Assembly (NCBI GenBank): GCA_012032075.1 | Contig: JAAURU010000136.1 | Location: forward strand, 1 to 8,566 | Reading direction: 5' to 3' | From: Flavobacterium sp. | GTDB lineage: Bacteria > Bacteroidota > Bacteroidia > Flavobacteriales > Flavobacteriaceae | DNA: 8,566 nt | Shown: positions 1 through 6,166 of the stretch, piece after piece | Layout of the letters: each line of letters begins with the position of its first letter | Numbering within the stretch: position 1 is the stretch's first letter | Notes under the pieces: generated by a model | Seen by the model: the letters and a program-made list of their open reading frames with translations, nothing else | Database searches by the model: none | What the model was told of the DNA's origin: nothing | Made by a program: the position numbers and the translations under genes

Positions 1-539
1 TGCGAAAGCATGTTTGACGGCGATCCGGCAGACCCGCGCATGAACAGCAAAACTCGATTTCTCAAAAACATTTGCGTTTCAAAAACTTCGTGCTCAAAAC
101 CAATCCGCGTGAATACGAATTCTCAGATATTGACACGTATTTCACCCGCGAAATGCGCGGAGTTACCGAAGACAATGATTACTTCTCACTGTTTGATTTT
201 TCTGCAAAATGGGATCCTATTCCTACTATGTTATGCCAAAACCACACACAACTTGTAAAAGGATTTATGGGACAAACTACAGCTTTTGCAGATGATAGAA
301 TTAAAACTACTGTTCTTCGCTTAGGAGAAAATAAAATAAATGGTGAATCACGTTATATTCATGGAACAAAAGGGAAAGGTATGTTTACTTTTTACGGTGG
401 TCATGATCCAGAAGATTACCAGCACTTTGTAGGTGAATCTCCTACAGTTTTAGATTTACATCCTAATTCTCCGGGATATCGTTTAATTTTAAACAATGTT
501 TTGTTTCCAGCTGCAAGAAAGAAAAAACAAAAAACTTAA
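1..539 (+). CDS. C-terminal fragment of Bacteroidota 'asparagine synthetase B'-like protein, frameshifted near its start
   Basis: The gene runs in from beyond the left edge; only about the last 180 residues are present, ending KKKQKT before TAA at 537-539. Frame 1 opens with CESMFDGDPADP and changes to frame 3 by position 81, which then runs to the stop. Recognisable blocks are FSAKWDPIPTML, GFMGQTTAF, RYIHGTKGKG, FYGGHDPEDYQHFVG and HPNSPGYRLILNNVLFPAA. From memory these match a conserved Bacteroidota protein routinely named asparagine synthetase B. I see no glutaminase or AsnB synthetase motif in this part, so the enzymatic name should be treated as a label only. A GHDPEDY-type segment could suggest a glutamine-amidotransferase-like or ThuA-like fold, but this is inference. 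The frame break between about 55 and 80 is described as a finding. Base composition falls from about 53% GC in the first 60 bases to about 28% at 301-360. Confidence 0.7.
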
Positions 540-629
540 AAGTTGATTTTAAATTTAATTATGTAATAAAATTAGTATACAAACTTTTGCATTTCGTCCC
601 ATAAATGAAAATGATGTTTGTGTTTGATA

Positions 630-637
630 TATCTTTG
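630..637 (+). promoter_or_regulatory. Candidate -7 promoter element for the LRR gene
   Basis: TATCTTTG matches the Bacteroidota -7 consensus TAnnTTTG and lies 19 bases before the ATG at 657. No TTTG or TTG sits about 17-23 bases upstream (the nearest TTTG copies begin at 617 and 623, too close), so the -33 half is not supported. The rest of the 541-656 gap is AT-rich with no clear terminator for the preceding gene. Confidence 0.45.
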
Positions 638-656
638 TTAATTAAATTTAAATATT

Positions 657-1868
657 ATGAAACAAATCTACTTTTTATTTTTCCTTTTAGGATTTATGTC
701 TACTTCATTAGCTCAAACTTTTACGGTTGATAATATAGACTATAATGTAACTTCTTCTGTAGTTCCACTTACTGTTGAAGTTGGTTTTAATCCATACGCT
801 TTTGATAATGTTACAATACCTACAACAGTAAATGATGGTACAAATGATTATACTGTTACGTCAATATCTACTGATGCTTTTGCGAATGATACTTATATGA
901 CTTCTATTACTATTCCAAATACGGTTACGAGTATTGGTGATACTGCATTTGCAGGCTGTTCTAGTTTAGCAACTGTAACTATTGGAAATGCGGTAGCTTC
1001 ATTGGGAGCCTATGTTTTTAATTCATGTACGTTACTTACTACAGTAGTTCTTCCAGATTCAGTTACATCTATGAGTAATGGTGTTTTTTATGGATGTAGT
1101 GGTTTAACTTCTGTAACTTTGCCAAATGCTATTACAGCCATTCCTAACAATACATTCTATAATTGTAGTAATTTGGCTTCTATAACTATTCCAAATACAG
1201 TAGAATCAATTGGGAACTCAGCTTTTTATAGCTGCACGAGTTTAACGGCTCTTTCTGTGCCAAGTTCTGTTACTAGTATTGGTAATAATACATTTATGTT
1301 ATGTTCTGGGTTAACAATTGTAGTGTTACCAGAATCGGTTTCTTCCATTGGAACATCTGCTTTTGAAAGTTGTAGTAGTTTATCATCTGTAACTATTCCT
1401 AGTACAGTAACGTCAATTGGTTATTTCGCATTTTATTCCTGTACAAATTTAACTACTGTAAATTGTTATGTGTCTACACCTTTAACTATTAATGCAAATG
1501 TTTTTGGAGATATAGTGCTTTCTGCATGTACTTTGAATGTACCAGTAGGAACAAATACAGCTTATGCATCAGCAAGTGTTTGGCAAAATTTTGGAACAAT
1601 AAATGGAACATTAGGTTCTAGTTCTTTTACTATTTCAGAAAATATTAAGGTATATCCAAATCCTACGTCTAACAACATCACTATTGTAACGAAGAATCTT
1701 ACGAATGTTTCTTTAAAAGTTTATGATATGAATGGTAGAGAAATAATGAACCATAAATTATCTGAAATTACAAATACAGTAGACACTTCCAATTTTCAAA
1801 CGGGTATATATGTTTTTTCAATAGCTTCTCAAGAAGGATCAACCGTTCAAAAAGTGGTAAAAAAATAA
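657..1868 (+). CDS. T9SS-exported BspA-type leucine-rich-repeat surface protein
   Basis: This intact 403-residue protein has a Sec signal peptide at residues 1-20 (hydrophobic YFLFFLLGF, ending SLAQ). A short N-terminal segment (21-78) precedes eight leucine-rich repeats of exactly 23 residues at 79-262, with the pattern SLtsVTIPnsVTSIGnsAFysC. This is the BspA / Treponema LRR_5 type. Residues 263-318 form the usual irregular cap (CTLNVPVGTNTAYASASVWQ). Residues about 328-403 are a type A T9SS sorting domain, with KVYPNPTSNNITI, LKVYDMNGRE, GIYVFSI and a basic end VVKK. The family is exported through the outer membrane and then released or anchored; members often mediate adhesion or binding, but the ligand here cannot be read from sequence. 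The ATG is chosen because the signal peptide follows at once. No Shine-Dalgarno sequence is visible, as is usual in this phylum. A second T9SS protein follows 122 bases downstream. Confidence 0.9.
   Translation: MKQIYFLFFLLGFMSTSLAQTFTVDNIDYNVTSSVVPLTVEVGFNPYAFDNVTIPTTVNDGTNDYTVTSISTDAFANDTYMTSITIPNTVTSIGDTAFAGCSSLATVTIGNAVASLGAYVFNSCTLLTTVVLPDSVTSMSNGVFYGCSGLTSVTLPNAITAIPNNTFYNCSNLASITIPNTVESIGNSAFYSCTSLTALSVPSSVTSIGNNTFMLCSGLTIVVLPESVSSIGTSAFESCSSLSSVTIPSTVTSIGYFAFYSCTNLTTVNCYVSTPLTINANVFGDIVLSACTLNVPVGTNTAYASASVWQNFGTINGTLGSSSFTISENIKVYPNPTSNNITIVTKNLTNVSLKVYDMNGREIMNHKLSEITNTVDTSNFQTGIYVFSIASQEGSTVQKVVKK
891..1442 (+). repeat. Eight 69-bp in-frame LRR coding repeats
   Basis: Eight consecutive 69-base units encode 23-residue repeats. 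Each ends in cysteine, at residues 101, 124, 147, 170, 193, 216, 239 and 262, with no spacing error. The units are diverged at the DNA level (for example ATTCCAAATACGG, CTTCCAGATTCAG and TTGCCAAATGCTA at the same repeat position), so this is an old array rather than a recent expansion. Confidence 0.85.
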
Positions 1869-1888
1869 GATTTTTTTCTACTATAAAA

Positions 1889-1921
1889 AAGTGTACAATT
1901 TTGTAATCTTTTTTTACACTT
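1889..1921 (+). terminator. Weak candidate terminator after the LRR gene
   Basis: AAGTGTA (1889-1895) and TACACTT (1915-1921) are perfect 7-base inverted arms 20 bases after the stop codon. The 19-base AT-rich loop is long and no strong T-run follows, so termination here is possible rather than likely. The remaining gap to 1990 includes the 14-base palindrome AATTCAATTGAATT (1942-1955) and no convincing TAnnTTTG promoter for the next gene, which leaves read-through into it possible. Confidence 0.25.
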
Positions 1922-1990
1922 ACACATTTATATTTATAACTAATTCAATTGAATTTTTTAACTGTATTTTAATTAATTAACACTACTATT

Positions 1991-3586
1991 ATGAAATTAA
2001 AACTTTACTTTTTATTTCTTTTTGTCATTTGCCATTTACTTTCATTTGGACAAATTTTAGACCAGTCAAATTCTCCTGTAAATGCTAGTGGAGGAGGTTT
2101 TTTGGTATCACCTACACAAAACGTGGGGCAATCTTTTATCGCTGGATTAACGGGTACATTAGCTCAAATAAATGTATTTTACAATTATGATGTAGATTAT
2201 TATGTTGCTGGAGATTTTCAATTAACCATTTATGAAGGAGAAGGTTATAATGGAACTATTTTGGGAACTGAAAATTTTGCTTTGAACACTTCACCAGCTG
2301 ATGGGGAATATGTAATACCTATTACCTCTAACATTGCTATTTTAGCCAATTCGACATACACTATACGATTAGATGGTATTACAGGTAGTGGTTTGTTTTT
2401 TGGCTCGAGTAGTAATGGAGCGGGTACATATTCAAATGGAATTCTATATATTAATAATAGTCAACCTTATATAGAGTATGATTTATGGTTTAAATCTTTT
2501 ATTACTGCCGCTTCTCATTTAAATTTTGATGGTATTAAGGATTATATTGTTTTTAAAATCATTTTTCAAAAAACCTACTGCATATACTTTTGAAGCAATG
2601 ATTAAAAACCAATACGACTAGTGCTGAAGCTTGTTTTGTTTTTCATGGATGGATTCTGATCATGGGGGTACAAATTATGAATTTAATAGAACAAAAATTC
2701 TTATCAGACATGGAAAATTATCATTTACTGCTTATACAGATATAGCATATTCTTTAAATGATATTATTACAGGTAATATAACCATAAACGACAATCTTTG
2801 GCATCATATAACGATTGTAAAAACAACGGATGCAACGAATAATCTTTTCTTATATGTGGATGGTGTGCTTGATGTTGTAGGAACTAATGATTTTATTACT
2901 GATTCTCAAAGTCTTTTTCTTGGAGCGAATGGGTATAGATTTTTTGAGCCACCTGTAGCAATCAAATTCAATTTTAAAAATAATATTAAATCAGTAGCTA
3001 GAGAAATTAATGATTTACCATATCCTATTGATTTTTATCAAGGTAATTTAGATGAAGTGCGTGTGTGGAATAGAGCTTTGTCTCTTGCAGAACTGCAAAA
3101 CAATCAAAATTGTGAATTAGCAAATCCTACTTCTCAAACAGGTTTAGTTGCTTATTATCAATTCAATCAAGGTGTGGATAGCGAAAACAATATGAGTTTA
3201 ACCGTTTTAACAGACGCATCAGGTAATGGTTATAATGGGACTTTAACCGATTTTTCATTAAATGGTGCTACATCTAATTGGATTGCTGGTTCGCCCATTG
3301 TTACAGGCAACAACTGTTCGCCTTTTTTTAAGTACAACTAGTTTTTTTTTCTGTCAATCAATTAAAAATATATCCTAATCCAACCAAAAATGAGGTAACT
3401 ATTCAGTATAATGCCTTAACAAATCCTCAATTAGAAGTTATAGATTTGAATGGAAGAGTTTTGCTAAAACAAACTTTAAATAATACTAATAATACATTAA
3501 ATATAGCTTCACTACCCTCTGGAATTTATTTATTTAAAATTAATTCTAAAGAAGGTTTGGCCATAAGTAGAGTGATTAAGAATTAA
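1991..3586 (+). pseudogene. T9SS-exported LamG-domain protein, broken by about five indels
   Basis: I read this as one gene of about 530 codons. Frame 2 starts with a signal peptide (MKLKLYFLFLFVICHLLSFGQ is residues 1-21), then a beta-rich domain to about residue 175 (QSFIAGLTGTLAQINVF, ANSTYTIRLDG) that I do not recognise. LNFDGIKDY opens a LamG / concanavalin-A-like domain. It continues in other frames with PTAYTFEAMIK, SAEACFVF, WMDSDHGGTNYEF, LWHHITIVK, LYVDGV and YQGNLDEVRVWNRALS. A type A T9SS sorting domain closes the gene in frame 2 (KIYPNPTKNEVTI, LEVIDLNGRVLL, GIYLFKI, RVIKN), ending TAA at 3584-3586. Shifts fall at 2550-2573, 2604-2608, 2639-2643, 3323-3329 and 3342-3350, nearly all in A or T runs. 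Read literally, the protein would stop after 200 residues and lose both later domains. Sequencing error is favoured over true decay because the protein resumes intact after each shift. The family is secreted or surface-bound and often carbohydrate-binding; the ligand is unknown. Confidence 0.8.
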
Positions 3587-3591
3587 AATAT

Positions 3592-3621
3592 AAAGGCTTC
3601 GAAATTTCGAAGCCTTTTTTT
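3592..3621. terminator. Bidirectional terminator between convergent genes
   Basis: AAAGGCTTCGAAA (3592-3604) and TTTCGAAGCCTTT (3605-3617) form a perfect 26-base palindrome with a GC-rich lower stem. On the plus strand it lies 5 bases after the LamG-gene stop and is followed by a run of seven T at 3615-3621, a textbook intrinsic terminator. On the minus strand it lies directly after the rlmF stop (3620-3622) and is followed by TTTATATTTTAA, a weaker U tract. One hairpin therefore probably ends both transcripts. Confidence 0.85.
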
Positions 3622-4582
3622 ATTCCCAATTTATAATGGCCCAATTTTCTCTTTGTTGTTCATTTAAAAAAGTCCATGTACTATAAATCGACTTATTTTA
3701 ATTGCCTTGTTCCTATATCAATTGTTTTGACATCAACTGCACCTGCTTTTTCAAATGATTATAAAAGGGTTTGAGGTTTTCTTTTTTAGAAACCAAAGAG
3801 GTAAACCATAAGCATTGTTTATTAAAATGAGCACTTTCATAAATCATATTAGTGATAAAGGCTAGTTCGCCACCTTCTGTCCATAACTCATTATTTTGAC
3901 CGCTAAAGTTTAATACAGGTTTTCCATCTTTGGCTTTGCCAAGATTTCTTAATTTTCTTTGTGAACCTTTTGTAGCTTCTTCTCTTGAGGCATGGAAAGG
4001 AGGATTGCAAATCACAAAATCAAATCGATCATTTTCTAAAATACAATTCTTGAAAATATTTCTTTTGCTTTGTTGAATTCGTAAAACAACATCTTTTTGC
4101 AGTTTTTCATTGTTTTCCACTATTTTGGCACAAGCTTTTAAAGAAGGAATATCAGTTTCTGTGCCCACAAATTGCCAACCATACTCGCTATTACCTATTA
4201 TTGGATAAATACAATTAGCACCAACACCAATGTCTAGCCCTTTTATATTTCTTCCGGTTGGTATCTTATTTTTGTTTTCCAAAGCTAATAAATCAGCAAT
4301 ATAGTGAACATAATCTGCTCTTCCTGGAATGGGTGGACATAAATTTGTTTTTGGGATATCCCAAAATGTAATGTTATAATACGCTAATAATAAACTTTTG
4401 TTTAAAGCTTTTACAGCTGCTGGAATAGCAAAATCAATAGTTTCATTTCCATAAGCATTAGTAAATACAAAATCTTTCAATTTTGGATTAATTTCAACTA
4501 ATGAAGTAAAATCATAACCATTAATATGCTTATTTCTTGGGTGAAGATTTTTTTTAATAGAAGTAGTGGTTTCTTTTTTCAA
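3620..4582 (-). CDS. rlmF: 23S rRNA (adenine-N6)-methyltransferase RlmF, frame broken near the C-terminus
   Basis: RlmF methylates the N6 of A1618 (E. coli numbering) in 23S rRNA using S-adenosylmethionine. Visible family marks are LHPRN (13-17), DFAIPAAVKALNKSLL (50-65), CPPIPGRADYVHYIADLLA (82-100), SAM-binding loop GLDIGVGANCIYP (115-127), the catalytic N6-methyltransferase motif NPPF (193-196), RRNLG-like RKLRNLG (209-215), ELWTEGGE and LWFTSLVS. Literal translation stops at 289 residues, with TAG at 3713-3715. A missing A in the run at 3747-3751, an extra base at 3710, an extra base at 3700 and two extra bases near 3679-3680 together restore the original frame. They yield KAGAVDVKTIDIGQGNK, SRFIAWTFLNEQQ and a stop at 3620-3622. 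That tail matches E. coli RlmF (SRFIAWTFMNDEQ), so the gene is about 320 codons long. The start is TTG: no ATG lies between the in-frame upstream TAA and it. Convergent to the LamG gene and co-directional with the rplT operon, but behind that operon's terminator. Confidence 0.9.
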
Positions 4583-4600
4583 AATGATATTTTAAGAATA

Positions 4601-4608
4601 CAAAAATA
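4601..4608 (-). promoter_or_regulatory. Candidate -7 promoter element for rlmF
   Basis: Read on the minus strand this is TATTTTTG, a match to TAnnTTTG, ending 18 bases before the TTG start of rlmF and just downstream of the rplT terminator. No TTG lies at the expected -33 distance. It supports independent transcription of rlmF. Confidence 0.4.
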
Positions 4609-4630
4609 CGCTTTTATAATTGATTGTTAT

Positions 4631-4663
4631 AAATAAAAATTCCCAACCTTTCGATTGGGAATT
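4631..4663 (-). terminator. Terminator of the thrS-infC-rpmI-rplT operon
   Basis: On the minus strand AATTCCCAA pairs with TTGGGAATT (4655-4663 and 4638-4646) around an 8-base loop, and is followed by TTTTATTT (about 4631-4638). The 9-base perfect stem plus U-rich tail lies 32 bases after the rplT stop codon, as expected for the end of the operon. Confidence 0.8.
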
Positions 4664-4695
4664 ACTATATAAGTAAGATAAACTGGTTTGACGTA

Positions 4696-5040
4696 TTATT
4701 TAATTTTCTTAACGATAGCTGAAAAAGCTTCTGAGTGATTCATTGCTAAATCGGCAAGAACTTTACGGTTCAATTCGATATTGTTTGCTTTAATTTTACC
4801 CATAAACTGAGAATAGCTCATTCCATGTAATCTTGCACCAGCGTTAATACGCATAATCCATAAAGCACGGAAATTTCTTTTCTTTTGTTTTCTATCACGG
4901 TATGCATAAACCATTGCTTTTTCTACCGCGTTTTTAGCTACTGTCCAAACGTTTTTACGTCTACCAAAGAAACCTTTGGCTTGTTTTAATATTCTTTTTC
5001 TTCTAGCTCTACTAGCTACTCTGTTTTTTGCTCTTGGCAT
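4696..5040 (-). CDS. rplT: 50S ribosomal protein L20
   Basis: L20 binds 23S rRNA early in assembly of the large ribosomal subunit. The 114-residue protein has the normal family length. It begins MPRAKNRVASRARRKRILKQ, followed by the basic helix AKGFFGRRKNVWTVAKNAVEKA, YRDRKQKKRNFRALWI and RINAGARLHGMSYSQF, all standard L20 blocks. It is intact, unlike several neighbours. It is the last gene of the translation operon, 164 bases after rpmI, and that gap is filled with repeats. In Enterobacteria and Bacillus, L20 represses its own operon by binding leader or intergenic RNA; I see no recognisable mimic of that site here. No Shine-Dalgarno sequence precedes the ATG. Confidence 0.98.
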   Translation of the reverse strand: MPRAKNRVASRARRKRILKQAKGFFGRRKNVWTVAKNAVEKAMVYAYRDRKQKKRNFRALWIMRINAGARLHGMSYSQFMGKIKANNIELNRKVLADLAMNHSEAFSAIVKKIK

Positions 5041-5077
5041 AATTTTAAATGTTTTTTGTAGTAAGGCGATTTTTAAT

Positions 5078-5110
5078 ACTTCTAACTTCGTACTTCTAAC
5101 GTCGTACTTC
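5078..5110. repeat. 14-bp tandem repeat in the rpmI-rplT gap
   Basis: ACTTCTAACTTCGT (5078-5091) is followed directly by ACTTCTAACGTCGT (5092-5105), one base different, and then ACTTC. The array is about 2.4 units long. I recall similar CGTACTTCTAA-type arrays in flavobacterial intergenic DNA; no function is known to me. Confidence 0.7.
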
Positions 5111-5174
5111 AGTTGCCCACTCCAGGGTTATTAATTAATTTGTAACCTAATAAAATAGTATTTTCCTTTTTTTA

Positions 5175-5204
5175 CCCTCTCCTTTGGGGAGGGATGGGGT
5201 GGGG
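5175..5204. repeat. GC-rich hairpin repeat abutting the rpmI stop codon
   Basis: CCCTCTCC (5175-5182), TTT, then GGGGAGGG (5186-5193) form a hairpin with one mismatch. A G-rich tail (ATGGGGTGGGG) follows and ends exactly where the rpmI stop codon (5205-5207) begins. It stands out sharply from the AT-rich surroundings and resembles a dispersed Bacteroidota repeat. On the minus strand the hairpin is followed by TAAAAAAAGG, not a U tract, so it does not look like a terminator. Confidence 0.6.
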
Positions 5205-5402
5205 CTAAATAATATTTAATTGTTGTTTGATACTTCTCTCATCTGTCTTGTGTACCAAAGTCGAATGAGTTAAAGCTAATTTACGCTTTTTAGATTTTTT
5301 AGTCAAAATATGACTCTTAAAAGCATGCTTTCTTTTAATTTTTCCAGAACCAGTAACTTTAAATCGTTTCTTAGCACTAGATTTTGTTTTCATTTTAGGC
5401 AT
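5205..5402 (-). CDS. rpmI: 50S ribosomal protein L35
   Basis: This small basic large-subunit protein has 65 residues, the usual family length. MPKMKTKSSAKKRFKVTGSG is the signature N-terminus and KIKRKHAFKSHILTKKSKKRK the conserved basic core. The C-terminus SIKQQLNII is, from memory, typical of flavobacterial L35. It lies between infC and rplT in the widely conserved order infC-rpmI-rplT. The 177-base gap from infC is unusually long for this operon and contains two repeat hairpins. The stop codon TAG adjoins a GC-rich repeat, but the coding end looks normal. Confidence 0.97.
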   Translation of the reverse strand: MPKMKTKSSAKKRFKVTGSGKIKRKHAFKSHILTKKSKKRKLALTHSTLVHKTDERSIKQQLNII

Positions 5403-5405
5403 TTT

Positions 5406-5411
5406 CTTCCT
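5406..5411 (-). promoter_or_regulatory. Shine-Dalgarno-like AGGAAG before rpmI
   Basis: The minus strand reads AGGAAGAAAATG, so an AGGA core stands 5 bases before the rpmI ATG. Most Bacteroidota genes, including the others here, lack such a site. The spacing is a little short, and in this purine-rich leader it could be chance. Confidence 0.35.
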
Positions 5412-5442
5412 GTATTTAATTTATCTTACTTATACTATTTTT

Positions 5443-5468
5443 GTCATGCTGAACTTGTTTCAGCATCT
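5443..5468. repeat. Mini-repeat hairpin, copy 1, in the infC-rpmI gap
   Basis: ATGCTGAA (5447-5454), CTTGT, TTCAGCAT (5460-5467) is a perfect inverted repeat with a 5-base loop. It matches a short dispersed intergenic repeat I recall from Flavobacteriia. It agrees with copy 2 at 22 of 26 positions. Confidence 0.75.
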
Positions 5469-5513
5469 GTATTGATTTAACCAAAACGAGATGTTTTAGT
5501 AAATTTTTACGGT

Positions 5514-5539
5514 TTCATACTGAGATTGTTTCAGCATCT
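5514..5539. repeat. Mini-repeat hairpin, copy 2, in the infC-rpmI gap
   Basis: Second copy, 71 bases from the first and in the same orientation. The right arm ATTGTTTCAGCATCT is unchanged, but the left arm is eroded (ATACTGAG), so the hairpin is imperfect. Next to it the decamer ACTAATTACT occurs twice (5558-5567, 5572-5581), the second running into the infC stop codon. Confidence 0.65.
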
Positions 5540-5579
5540 TATATTTCTTAACTAGTCACTAATTACTTTTAACTAATTA

Positions 5580-6143
5580 CTAAAAATTACTTTGCCTTCT
5601 TTTTGAAGCAATATACATAATCATTCTTTTACCTTCTAAAACGGGTAATTGTTCAACTTTACCATAATCATCAAGTTCTTGAGCTAAGCGTAACAAAAGA
5701 ATTTGACCCTGTTCTTTATAAATAATAGAACGACCTTTAAAGAATACAAAAGCTTTCAATTTGGCTCCATCTTGTAAAAACTTAATCGCATTCTTCTTTT
5801 TAAATTCATAATCATGCTCATCAGTTTGAGGACCAAAACGAATCTCTTTGATAACTACCTGAGAAGATTTTGCTTTAAGTTCTTTTTCGCGCTTCTTCTG
5901 CTGGTAAAGAAACTTTCCATAATCCATTAATTTACATACAGGTGGTTCTGCATTAGGTGATATTTCAACTAAATCTACTTCTTGCTCTTCTGCAAGTCGT
6001 AATGCCTCTCCAATTTTGTAAATACCAGGTTCGATATTTTCACCTACTAAACGTACTTCAGGAACACGAATTAAATTGTTAATTCGGTGTGCTGCTTTTT
6101 TTTCTTCGCGAGGCTTGTAACCTCTGTTGTTTCTAATTGCTAT
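5580..6143 (-). CDS. infC: Translation initiation factor IF-3, non-AUG start
   Basis: IF-3 binds the 30S subunit, prevents premature 50S joining and proofreads start-codon and initiator-tRNA choice. A reading from the first ATG (5927) gives only 115 residues and misses the N-terminal domain, which is present in the same frame upstream: HRINNLIRVPEVRLVGENI, IYKIGEALRLAEEQEVDLVE and ISPNAEPPVCKLMDYGKF. The C-terminal domain follows (VKEIRFGPQTDEHDYEFKKK, FVFFKGRSIIY, EGKRMIMYIA). An in-frame TAA lies five codons before the ATA at 6143, so initiation must be at a non-AUG codon. ATA at 6143 gives 187 residues beginning M-A-I-R-N-N-R-G; ATT at 6137 gives 185 residues beginning M-R-N-N-R-G. Both agree with recalled family starts. 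E. coli infC starts with AUU, which lets IF-3 repress its own translation; the same control is inferred here. The start lies 23 bases after thrS. Confidence 0.93.
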   Translation of the reverse strand: MAIRNNRGYKPREEKKAAHRINNLIRVPEVRLVGENIEPGIYKIGEALRLAEEQEVDLVEISPNAEPPVCKLMDYGKFLYQQKKREKELKAKSSQVVIKEIRFGPQTDEHDYEFKKKNAIKFLQDGAKLKAFVFFKGRSIIYKEQGQILLLRLAQELDDYGKVEQLPVLEGKRMIMYIASKRRQSNF

Positions 6144-6166
6144 GGCTTTAAAAATTTAAGTTAAAC

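Noticed and set aside
2631..3341. A separate gene starting at TTG 2631
   Set aside because: It begins in the middle of a LamG domain whose first part is readable in the preceding frames, and lacks a signal peptide. It is an internal segment of the frameshifted gene.
5078..5110. Possible CRISPR-like array
   Set aside because: It is a 14-bp head-to-tail tandem repeat with no spacers and no cas genes nearby.
5175..5193. Terminator between rpmI and rplT
   Set aside because: On the minus strand the hairpin is followed by an A-rich, not T-rich, tract, and rplT has no visible promoter of its own, so the operon must read through.
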